Assembly (NCBI GenBank): GCA_964524185.1 | Contig: CAZGCI010000013.1 | Span: 1 to 58,276, forward strand | Direction of reading: 5' to 3' | From: Thiohalocapsa sp964524185 | GTDB lineage: Bacteria; Pseudomonadota; Gammaproteobacteria; Chromatiales; Chromatiaceae | Length of the DNA: 58,276 nt | Shown: piece by piece, positions 51,354 through 58,276 of the stretch | Layout: each line of letters begins with the position of its first letter | Numbering within the stretch: the stretch's first letter is position 1 | Notes under the pieces: generated by a model | The model's input: only the letters and a program-made list of their open reading frames with translations | Told to the model about the DNA's origin: nothing | Database searches by the model: none | Program-made: the position numbers and the translations under genes

Positions 51354-52739
51354 ATGACCGATTCCACCGCCAAGCCTTGGGCCGGGCGCTTTGAACAGCC
51401 CACCGATGCCTTCGTGGAGGCCTTCACAGCGTCCGTGGGCTTCGACCGCCGCCTGTATCGGCAAGATATCGCCGGCTCCATTGCGCATGCCCGCATGCTG
51501 GCCCGGCAAGGCATTCTAGACGCCGACGAGTGCACGGCCATCGTCGAGGGCCTGACGCGCATCGGCGAACGCATCGCCGCCGGACACTTCAAGTGGTCGG
51601 AGGCCCTCGAAGACGTACACATGAACATCGAGGCGGCGCTCACGGCAGAGATCGGTGATGCCGGCAAGCGCCTGCACACCGGGCGTTCGCGCAACGATCA
51701 GGTGGCCACAGACATCCGTCTTTGGCTGCGGGAAGAAATCGACGCTGTGCTCGCCGGCATCGACACCCTGATCACGGCATTGCTCGACCTCGCCGAGCGT
51801 GAGGCGGAGAGCATCATGCCCGGCTTCACGCATCTGCAGGTGGCCCAGCCCATCACCTTTGGTCACCACATGATGGCCTGGGTGGAAATGCTCGAGCGCG
51901 ACGCGGATCGCTTTCGTGACTGCCGCCGCCGCGTCAATATCATGCCACTCGGCGCCGCAGCCTTGGCCGGCACCAGCTACCCCATCGACCGCGCCGCGAC
52001 GGCGGCGGAGCTGGGCTTCGCACGACCCGCCGAGAACTCCCTCGACGCCGTCTCCGACCGGGATTTCGCCATCGAATTCACCGCCGCGGCGGCGATTGCG
52101 ATGATGCATCTTTCACGTTGTTCTGAGGAGCTAATCCTCTGGTCCTCGGCGCAGTTTGGCTTCGTCGAACTCGCCGACGCCTATTGCACCGGCTCCTCCA
52201 TCATGCCGCAGAAAAAGAACCCCGATGTGCCGGAGCTCGTGCGGGGCAAAACCGGGCGGATCTTCGGGCACCTGATGGCCCTTTTGACCCTCATGAAGGG
52301 CCAGCCCCTGGCGTACAACAAAGACAATCAGGAAGACAAGGAACCCCTCTTCGACACCGCCGACAATCTCCGCGGCGCACTCAAGGTCTTTGCAGCCATG
52401 ATGCGCCACGTGACCTGCAACCACGAGCGGATGCGCAGCGCCGCGAGCCAGGGCTTTGCGACCGCCACCGACCTGGCCGACTACCTGGTGCACCGGGGCA
52501 TCGCTTTTCGTGACGCACACGAGATCGTCGGCAAGGCCGTTGCCTTCGGCATCCGCAACGGCCGCGACCTCGCCGAAATGAGCCTGGAAGAGCTGCGCCG
52601 CTTCTCCCCAGCCATCGGCGAAGACGTGTTCGAGGTGCTCACACTCGAGGGCGCCGTGCGCAGCCGTAATCACCTCGGCGGCACGGCCCCGGAGCAGGTA
52701 CGGGCGGCCATCGCGCGCAAGCGCGGGCCAAAGCGCTAA
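51354..52739 (+). CDS. argH: Argininosuccinate lyase
   Basis: Splits argininosuccinate to arginine and fumarate. The fumarase/aspartase-fold protein has 461 residues from the ATG at 51354 (MTDSTAKPWAGRFEQPTDAF), the usual length. Conserved parts are DVHMNIEAALTAEIGDAGKR, HTGRSRNDQVATDIRLWLRE, and the flexible signature loop GSSIMPQKKNPDVPELVRGK, with the catalytic Ser. An in-frame ATG at 51300 has AGGA nine bases upstream and would add 18 residues. It may be the true start. The gene is divergent from algZ and followed by a dispersed repeat. Confidence 0.95.
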   Translation: MTDSTAKPWAGRFEQPTDAFVEAFTASVGFDRRLYRQDIAGSIAHARMLARQGILDADECTAIVEGLTRIGERIAAGHFKWSEALEDVHMNIEAALTAEIGDAGKRLHTGRSRNDQVATDIRLWLREEIDAVLAGIDTLITALLDLAEREAESIMPGFTHLQVAQPITFGHHMMAWVEMLERDADRFRDCRRRVNIMPLGAAALAGTSYPIDRAATAAELGFARPAENSLDAVSDRDFAIEFTAAAAIAMMHLSRCSEELILWSSAQFGFVELADAYCTGSSIMPQKKNPDVPELVRGKTGRIFGHLMALLTLMKGQPLAYNKDNQEDKEPLFDTADNLRGALKVFAAMMRHVTCNHERMRSAASQGFATATDLADYLVHRGIAFRDAHEIVGKAVAFGIRNGRDLAEMSLEELRRFSPAIGEDVFEVLTLEGAVRSRNHLGGTAPEQVRAAIARKRGPKR

Positions 52740-52747
52740 CCGGGCAG

Positions 52748-52892
52748 CGCCGCAGAAGCGGGAAAGGCGAAGGGCCGAGGCGCAACGGCCGATGCCAGGA
52801 CTGTGCGTCTGCGCCTTGGCCCTTGGCCCTGGCCCGTGAGCGACCTGCTGGCGTGCCGGCGCCCGAGTCCCTCGTCGGTCTGAGGCATCGCC
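52748..52892 (+). repeat. Dispersed intergenic repeat, copy C
   Basis: Directly after argH, this copy has GATGCCAGGACTGTGCG (52791 on), a short heptamer run (CTTGGCC-like, near 52815-52832), and the end block CTCGTCGGTCTGAGGCATCG. It matches copies A and B in the same order but lacks the GTTTGCAGATG block. It separates the convergent argH and LysM genes. Confidence 0.75.
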
Positions 52893-52941
52893 TCACTAGC
52901 CCCTCGAGCCCCGGGCCGCGATAGCCGCACATCTCGCGGAC

Positions 52942-53913
52942 TCAGGGAATAATCAGCCGCATGCCAAGCCGGAGCTGGTCGGGACCGTCGAGCACGTCGC
53001 GGTTGGCCTCGAAGATCCGATGCCAGGCGCTCGCATCACCATAGACCTTGGCGGCGATGCGAGACAGCGTGTCCTCGGCTCTCACCTCGTAGACGACCTT
53101 GGGGGAACTGCTCGCCGGTGGTGCTGCAGACGCCGCGGCATCGGTTGCCGGCTCGCCCCTTCCCTCCATCGCATCGGCCCCGGCGCTGGCACCAGTGTCT
53201 GGCGTACCGACAGCGTCGCGCGGCGGCGTTTCTCCCGAGACCACTGCCGGCGTCTCGTCCACTTGGACCGGCGCCACGGGAACCGCGCGGGCCGTGACGG
53301 CCTCAAGCCGTTGATCCAGCTCCAGCACGCGCTGCATGGCCTCCGCTTGGCGCTCCCTGGCCGTCGCCAGCTCCAGCGACAGGCGCTCGTTCTCGGTGCG
53401 CACCCGAGCGTGGGCCTCTTCTAGGCCGGCGTGCAGCTTCTCGGCCTTGTCGGCCCGCAGCAGCGCCTCGTCGACGGTAAGCTGCTGCTGCTTGAGCCTC
53501 GCCTCCAGCTTGGCGTTGTCTGCCGCCAGTTCCTGCAGCCGCGCCTCTGTCGCCGCGAGCTGGCGTTGCGTTGCCTGAAGCCTGTCCTCGTTAAGGGGTA
53601 TCTCCGCGGCGTTGGCTTCGTCCAGGCGGGCGTCGAGGCGTTCTGCGAGCGCAGCGAGCCGGGCCGCCTGCGCATCCAGCCGTTCGGCGATCGCCTGCTG
53701 CTCCTCCAGGGCGCGCAACCGTTCGGTCAGCGCCGCGTTTTCGCGCAGCAGTTCTGCGGGCGTCCCGGGCAACTTGCTGTCCTGGTCGGCCTGGGCCGCC
53801 GCCGGTAGCAGCAGGATCAACCCCAGCGCCAGAAGGCAAGCGGCAGGATGGCCCACGCCGGTGGCGGGGTTTTTGGCAACGGAAACGATGGTGGACTCTG
53901 GGCAGGCGTTCAT
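52942..53913 (-). CDS. Coiled-coil protein with C-terminal LysM domain, FimV-like
   Basis: The 323-residue protein has a signal peptide or anchor (ACLLALGLILLLPAAAQA, about residues 25-42). A long Ala/Glu/Leu coiled coil with regular ERLDA/ARLAAL repeats spans about 55-210, followed by a Pro/Ala/Asp-rich linker. A single LysM domain lies at the end (VVYEVRAEDTLSRIAAKVYG, then AWHRIFEANRD). LysM binds peptidoglycan. The layout recalls FimV and related cell-envelope proteins that help place type IV pili, fitting the nearby AlgZR regulators, but this is inference. Confidence 0.8.
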   Translation of the reverse strand: MNACPESTIVSVAKNPATGVGHPAACLLALGLILLLPAAAQADQDSKLPGTPAELLRENAALTERLRALEEQQAIAERLDAQAARLAALAERLDARLDEANAAEIPLNEDRLQATQRQLAATEARLQELAADNAKLEARLKQQQLTVDEALLRADKAEKLHAGLEEAHARVRTENERLSLELATARERQAEAMQRVLELDQRLEAVTARAVPVAPVQVDETPAVVSGETPPRDAVGTPDTGASAGADAMEGRGEPATDAAASAAPPASSSPKVVYEVRAEDTLSRIAAKVYGDASAWHRIFEANRDVLDGPDQLRLGMRLIIP

Positions 53914-54009
53914 GGCGACGCGGTCGCTGTTACATGCTGATGTCAGACCTCGGCCCAGACCGGTCGGTCCAGACCGGCGATCGAGCGGGGGCGAGCGGAC
54001 GGGCCCGCG

Positions 54010-55020
54010 TCAGGGGCGTGCCAGCGCGAGGGATAGACGCCCCAGCAAGGTGCGCATACCGGTGGCCAACCGCTGCCAAGGGCGCTTCTTGACCTGCCAA
54101 CGCAGCCGATAGAGATCACGGGCAGTGCGGGCAGCGAGCAGATAGTCGTCACTGGTGGTGAGCTCGTCCACAAGCCCGAGGCCGAGGGCCTGTTCGCCAT
54201 ACCAGTATTCGCCGGTGGCGACCTTGTCGAGATTCAAATCCTTACGGTACTCCCGAATGAAGCCCTTGAACAGTTGATGCGTTTCCTCGAGGTGCTCGCG
54301 CAGCTTGGCGCGGCCGGCCTCGGTGTTTTCCCCAAACAGGGTCAGCGTGCGTTTGTGCTCACCGGCGGTGTGCAGCTCAAAGTCGATGCCGTTGTGCTCG
54401 AGCCAGCGGTGAAAGTTTGGCAGCTGAGCAATCACGCCGATGGAGCCGATGATAGCGAAGGGCGCCGCCAGGATACGGTCGGCGACACAGGCCATGAGAT
54501 AGCCGCCGCTTGCTGCCACCCGGTCCACCACCACCGTCAGCGGGATGCCGCGGCGGCGAATGCGCAGCAGCTGCGACGCAGCCAAGCCGTGCTCGTGCAC
54601 TGCACCGCCGGCATTGTCGAGTCGCACCAACACCTCATCGCCGTCGCCGGCCTCCTGTAACAGCGCGGAAATGGTCTCGCGCAGGCCGCTGACCTCGGTG
54701 GCCAACAGGTCGCCGTGAAAATCCAGCACGAACAGCCGCGGGCGCCCGGCACTGTCGGCCTTCTCGCGTGCCTTGCGGGCCTTCTGCTCGGCCTTGGACC
54801 AACGCTTGTAGACCTTGGGCGGCTGGGTCGCCTGCTTCAGGCCGTGGGCCATATCGTCATAGCGGTCGTTGAGGCTGGTGATCTCCAGCCGACCGCCGTC
54901 GTCCTCCTGCGGCCCGTGGTGGCGGACGCGCAGCAGCACCACCACAAAGATCGCGATCAGCGCCAGCAACGTCAGTGTCTTGGCGGTGAAAAGGCCGTAG
55001 TCGATGAGGGCTTCCAGCAC
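54010..55020 (-). CDS. sohB: Inner-membrane S49 peptidase SohB
   Basis: Membrane-anchored serine protease of the signal peptide peptidase A family. An N-terminal helix (TLTLLALIAIFVVVLL) is followed by the S49 domain. The nucleophile Ser is in RVAASGGYLMACVADRI, and the general-base Lys is probably in GEHKRTLTLFGENTE. FAIIGSIGVIAQLPNF is the conserved core. The GTG at 55020 is chosen: GGAG lies eight bases upstream and it gives LEALIDYGLFTAKT, the normal family start (336 residues). A GTG at 55044 would add eight residues. Confidence 0.93.
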   Translation of the reverse strand: MLEALIDYGLFTAKTLTLLALIAIFVVVLLRVRHHGPQEDDGGRLEITSLNDRYDDMAHGLKQATQPPKVYKRWSKAEQKARKAREKADSAGRPRLFVLDFHGDLLATEVSGLRETISALLQEAGDGDEVLVRLDNAGGAVHEHGLAASQLLRIRRRGIPLTVVVDRVAASGGYLMACVADRILAAPFAIIGSIGVIAQLPNFHRWLEHNGIDFELHTAGEHKRTLTLFGENTEAGRAKLREHLEETHQLFKGFIREYRKDLNLDKVATGEYWYGEQALGLGLVDELTTSDDYLLAARTARDLYRLRWQVKKRPWQRLATGMRTLLGRLSLALARP

Positions 55021-55141
55021 GAATCTGTCTCCGTTGCTCGGCACCCCGCATCGCTCGTGCGCGCAGCGTTCGGCAGCAACGCGCCGACCCTCGCGCGGAC
55101 GTCTGCGTCCGCAGCAGGCCGAGGCATTGCGTCACGCGCGC

Positions 55142-55981
55142 TCAGACGGCAATGGGGGCACGGATGGGTGGATGCGGGTCGTAGCCCGCGATGGCGATGT
55201 CGTCGAACCGATACTCGAACAGGCTCGACGGACGGCGGCGCAGCTCGAGCCGAGGCAGCGGCCGCGGCGTGCGCCTGAGCTGTTCATAGACGATGGTGTC
55301 GGTGAGATGGTTCCGGTACAGGTGCAGATCGCCGAAGGTGTGCACGAATGCCCCCGGCGCGAGGTCACATTGCTGCGCCACCATATGCGTTAGCAGCGCA
55401 TAACTCGCGATGTTGAACGGCACGCCCAAGAACAAATCTGCGCTGCGTTGATAGAGCTGGCAGGACAGCCGCCCCTGCTGCACATAGAACTGGAACAGGC
55501 AGTGGCAAGGGGCGAGCGCCATCCGCCCGGCGGCGGCGTTATCGGCCGGGGATACGCCCGCGGCCGGCAGATCCGCCGGGTTCCAGGCGGACACCACCAG
55601 CCGGCGCGAGTCGGGATCGCGGCGGATGGTCTGGATCAGCTCCGCCAGCTGATCGATGGTCCGGCCGTCTGGGGCCGCCCAACTGCGCCACTGTCGGCCA
55701 TAGATGGGGCCGAGCTCGCCGTCGGGCGCCGCCCATTCGTCCCAGATGGTCACGCCCTGGGCCTTGAGCCAGCGGTTGTTCGTGGCGCCGGACAGGAACC
55801 AAAGAAGCTCGTAGACAACGCTTTTCAGATGCACCCGCTTGGTGGTGACCAGCGGAAAGCCGGCGGCGAGGTCGAACCGCACCTGGCGGCCGAACACTGA
55901 GCGCGTCCCCACGCCGGTGCGGTCGGACTTGTCGGCGCCGTTCTCGAGTACGTCGCGCAGAAGGTCGTGGTATTGCTGCAT
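55142..55981 (-). CDS. thyA: Thymidylate synthase
   Basis: Methylates dUMP to dTMP with methylene-tetrahydrofolate. The 279-residue protein shows RTGVGTRSVFGRQVRFDLAA at the N-terminus, LWFLSGATNNRWLKAQGVTI and the nucleophile in LAPCHCLFQFYV. It also has CQLYQRSADLFLGVPFNIAS, with the Arg/Ser phosphate grip, and HLYRNHLTDTIVYEQL. It is slightly longer than the E. coli enzyme because of an insert around AGVSPADNAAAGRM just before the active-site Cys. The gene lies 121 bases upstream of sohB on the same strand. Confidence 0.97.
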   Translation of the reverse strand: MQQYHDLLRDVLENGADKSDRTGVGTRSVFGRQVRFDLAAGFPLVTTKRVHLKSVVYELLWFLSGATNNRWLKAQGVTIWDEWAAPDGELGPIYGRQWRSWAAPDGRTIDQLAELIQTIRRDPDSRRLVVSAWNPADLPAAGVSPADNAAAGRMALAPCHCLFQFYVQQGRLSCQLYQRSADLFLGVPFNIASYALLTHMVAQQCDLAPGAFVHTFGDLHLYRNHLTDTIVYEQLRRTPRPLPRLELRRRPSSLFEYRFDDIAIAGYDPHPPIRAPIAV

Positions 55982-56051
55982 GCGGGCGTTTTGCGGTCGG
56001 CGAAGCGCGCGAGCGCGTGCTGGTGCGTCAAGACCAGCCCGAGTGCCGAGG

Positions 56052-56444
56052 TTAGCGCTGAGCCGATTGTGGACAGGGATAGAGCCGCACCATGATGTCT
56101 GGTACCACGGCGTCCGCCGCCGCCTGCTGGCGGGGCTCGGTGCGCAGCGCCACTAGCACCTGTGCCAGCGCGGTATCAGGGGACGCCGCGTCCGGCAGAC
56201 ACCAACGCGGCCCGACGTCCGGCGCCTTGCCGCTGCAGTCGCAGGGCAGGGCATACCACTCACAGAGGGCAGCGTCGACGCCGACACCCCCGGCGGCCTG
56301 GCCACGCTCACAGACCGCCAACAACTCTGCCACCGTCGGGCCCGCGCCGGCGGCGCCTACAGGGGCCGCCACGAGGGCGGTGCAGACGACGAGACCAGTG
56401 GCCAGGCAATGGACAGCGAGGCGGCGGGGTGCGGGCATGCGCAT
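56052..56444 (-). CDS. Rap1a/Tai-family periplasmic protein
   Basis: The 130-residue product has a signal peptide (HCLATGLVVCTALVAAPVGA) and a mature part with the Rap1a/Tai pattern: AELLAVCERG, a Cys-containing middle (LCEWYALPCDCSG), PRWCLPDAAS, VLVALRTEPRQQAAAD and the closing LYPC. Characterised members are immunity proteins against amidase effectors of type VI secretion, held together by disulfides. No effector or secretion gene is nearby, so an orphan or domesticated role is possible. Starts at 56438 and 56519 are alternatives, and none has a clear ribosome-binding site. Confidence 0.65.
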   Translation of the reverse strand: MRMPAPRRLAVHCLATGLVVCTALVAAPVGAAGAGPTVAELLAVCERGQAAGGVGVDAALCEWYALPCDCSGKAPDVGPRWCLPDAASPDTALAQVLVALRTEPRQQAAADAVVPDIMVRLYPCPQSAQR

Positions 56445-56680
56445 GGCGAGACAACGCAGGCAGGGAGCGACTGGTGGCGGAGCCCGGAGTGTACCCGAAG
56501 ACGCCGTGGCATGAGTCATAGCACTGCTGTCCGCCCCGTGCTCCGCGACGCCGCCCGTTCTGGGGTTTATTATGTAAGGTGCTCGCGCACGCGCCGGGGT
56601 CCTGTGGGCCACTGCGGCGGAGCGCGCGTCCTGACAAGCCACCAGAGCACTCGGCGCCGGCTTGGGCGCCCGGAGGATAG

Positions 56681-57937
56681 ATGCCAGATCGAATCATCGC
56701 TTTTGTTATGGCCGGCGGACAGGGCTCGCGCCTCAATCCGCTGACCTCGGCCCGTTCCAAGCCCTCGGTGCCGTTTGGCTCCCGTTACCGGCTGGTGGAC
56801 TTCGTGCTCAGCAACCTGGTCAATTCCCAAATCCGCACAATCTACCTGCTTGTGCAGTACAAGTCGCAGTCGCTCATTGAGCACGTGCGCAAGGCTTGGA
56901 CGATCTCGCCGCTGCTCAAGGACCAATTCGTTACCGTGGTGCCGCCGCAGATGCGCTATGGCGAGTCTTGGTTCCAGGGCACCGCAGACGCGGTGCACCA
57001 AAATATCAACCTCGTCGAAGAGCACGCACCAGACTATGTGGTCGTCTTCGGCGCCGATCACATTTATCGCATGGACATCCAGCAAATGGTGGACTTCCAC
57101 AAGGAACGCGAGGCGGACGCCACCATCGCTGCACTGCCGGTGCCGCTGGAAGACGCCACGGGCTTCGGCGTCATCGCGGCCAACGCCGACGGCCGCATCG
57201 AGGCCTTCCAGGAGAAGCCGGCCAAGCCATCGCCGTTGCCGAACGATCCGAACAGCGCCTATGCCTCCATGGGCAACTATGTGTTCAGTGCCAAGGTGTT
57301 GATCGAGGCCCTGCGCGCCGCGGAGCAGGCCGGTGAGACCGACTTCGGCAGCCACGTGCTGCCGCGCATGCTGGAGAGCGGCCAACGGGTCTTCGCCTAT
57401 GACTTCGCGCGCAACCGCATCCCCGGCATCAAGCCCTACGAGACCCAAGTGTACTGGCGGGACGTCGGCACCATCGACGCCTACTTCAATGCCCACCGGG
57501 ATGTGCTCGGCGCCGAGCCCGTATTCGACGCCTTTAATCCGGATTGGCCCATCTACTCCAGCAACTACCAGGGCCCAGTGGCCAGGGTGCTGGGCGCGCG
57601 GCTCGACAATGCCCTGCTCGGCGCGGCGTCCGTGGTGCACGACAACGCGCACCTCACCAACTCCATCGTCCGCCGCGAGGCCGTGATCGAAGAAGACGTG
57701 GAGTTGGATGAGTGCATCGTCATGGACTATGTGCGCGTTGGCAAAGGCGCGCGTCTGAAGCGCGTCATCATCGACCGCCACAACGTCATCGAGCCCGGCA
57801 GCGTCATCGGTTACGACCGCGACGCCGACATCGCCCGCGGTTACACCGTCTCCAGGGGCGGCGTCACCGTCGTGCCGGCGGGCAGTCCCGGTGTGTTTGC
57901 CCGCGGTGGCGGCTACGGCGGCAGTTACTCGGAGTAA
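56681..57937 (+). CDS. glgC: Glucose-1-phosphate adenylyltransferase (ADP-glucose pyrophosphorylase)
   Basis: Makes ADP-glucose for glycogen synthesis. The 418-residue protein has the pyrophosphorylase loop FVMAGGQGSRLNPLTSARSK, FGSRYRLVDFVLSNLVNS, FGADHIYRMD (metal-binding Asp) and FQEKPAKPSP (glucose-1-phosphate Lys). The C-terminal left-handed beta-helix (SIVRREAVIEEDVELDECIV) follows. The extreme C-terminus is a Gly-rich tail (FARGGGYGGSYSE). It stands alone, so the other glg genes must lie elsewhere, and is followed by repeat copy D. Confidence 0.96.
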   Translation: MPDRIIAFVMAGGQGSRLNPLTSARSKPSVPFGSRYRLVDFVLSNLVNSQIRTIYLLVQYKSQSLIEHVRKAWTISPLLKDQFVTVVPPQMRYGESWFQGTADAVHQNINLVEEHAPDYVVVFGADHIYRMDIQQMVDFHKEREADATIAALPVPLEDATGFGVIAANADGRIEAFQEKPAKPSPLPNDPNSAYASMGNYVFSAKVLIEALRAAEQAGETDFGSHVLPRMLESGQRVFAYDFARNRIPGIKPYETQVYWRDVGTIDAYFNAHRDVLGAEPVFDAFNPDWPIYSSNYQGPVARVLGARLDNALLGAASVVHDNAHLTNSIVRREAVIEEDVELDECIVMDYVRVGKGARLKRVIIDRHNVIEPGSVIGYDRDADIARGYTVSRGGVTVVPAGSPGVFARGGGYGGSYSE

Positions 57938-57950
57938 CTTCGCGCCCGCG

Positions 57951-57978
57951 CAGGCGCCGGCAGCGAGTCCGGCGCCTG
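57951..57978 (+). terminator. Strong hairpin 14 bases after glgC
   Basis: A perfect 10-bp inverted repeat, CAGGCGCCGG and CCGGCGCCTG, surrounds an 8-base loop. There is no T run after it, and one arm is shared with the dispersed repeat (GCCAGGCGCC), so it may be part of that element that also ends or protects the glgC transcript. Confidence 0.4.
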
Positions 57979-58276
57979 ACACAGGCCAGGGCTTAGAAAA
58001 CTTGACGCATCTGCAAACATCTCGCGCCGTCGAGCAACCTAGGATGAAACCCCGACGCCTGGTCGGTGTCCACGGGAGTTCTCGAACCTAAAAAGAGCAG
58101 TTGGACGGTCGTCAGGGTGCGTCCGTGGGCCTGATCCCAAACAGGCCAGCGAGGCACAACGAGGCGGAATAGCCGCTCTATTCCAACAAGTTGTATAGCC
58201 GTCGCGCATGGGTTTTCGGGCAAGCGAGGTGCGTCGCTCGTGCCCGAGCGCAAGGCACGACGACGAGTCATAGTCG
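57972..58276 (-). repeat. Dispersed intergenic repeat, copy D, extending past the window
   Basis: On the minus strand the first block (58275-58194) is 79 of 82 bases identical to 5538-5619, and the block beginning GTTTGCAGATGCGTCAAG (58019 and down) matches copies A and B. Between them are about 170 bases (58020-58193) not found in copy A, where the two blocks are only about 20 bases apart. The short open frame across this region (92 codons) shares its first 25 residues with one in copy A and then diverges, so I treat it as repeat rather than gene. Confidence 0.7.

Overview
The window is a GC-rich stretch of a gammaproteobacterial chromosome. It most likely comes from a purple sulfur bacterium (order Chromatiales). 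This placement is inference. It rests on a secreted Gly/Tyr/Trp/Pro-rich protein resembling a sulfur globule protein (39444-39755), on a complete 14-gene nuo operon preceded by secG and tRNA-Leu, on the argH / algZ-algR-hemC-hemD order known from pseudomonads and relatives, and on glycogen and PEP metabolism genes (glgC, glk, ppsA).

Layout. Bases 1-2435 are a decayed accessory strip. It holds the right end of an IS630-family element, the leader-distal end of a CRISPR array (two repeats, one spacer), a cas3 cut off inside its helicase domain, and a second, shorter cas3 HD remnant. After a small secreted protein come ppsA and a PfkB-family kinase. Bases 7234-22491 are the nuoN-to-nuoA operon on the minus strand, with a good sigma70-type promoter upstream of nuoA. 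tRNA-Leu(GAG), secG and tpiA lie upstream of it on the same strand. smpB and typA follow.

Bases 27526-36081 form a minus-strand envelope operon: tamA, tamB, a small secreted protein, an LpxL-type acyltransferase, and an LPG-synthase/flippase-like membrane protein. Next are a frameshifted NaChBac-type voltage-gated channel, an FRG-domain protein, glucokinase, the sulfur-globule-like protein with AT-rich palindromes in its promoter region, and a membrane-anchored unknown. Then come ubiD, an RRM RNA-binding protein, a metal permease fused to an HMA domain, an SDR-family protein and a ferredoxin-flavin reductase. The last block is hemX-like/hemD/hemC/algR/algZ divergent from argH, then a LysM coiled-coil protein, sohB, thyA, a Rap1a-like periplasmic protein and glgC.

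A dispersed intergenic repeat family (copies near 5.5, 36.2, 52.8 and 58 kb) carries short heptamer arrays that differ between copies. The most unusual points are the collapsed CRISPR-cas locus, the repeat family, the candidate FNR-type promoter of the sulfur-globule-like gene, the lipid genes joined to tamAB, the broken sodium channel, and an A8 slippery run in the hemX-like gene. I did not find a complete, clearly new multi-gene system.
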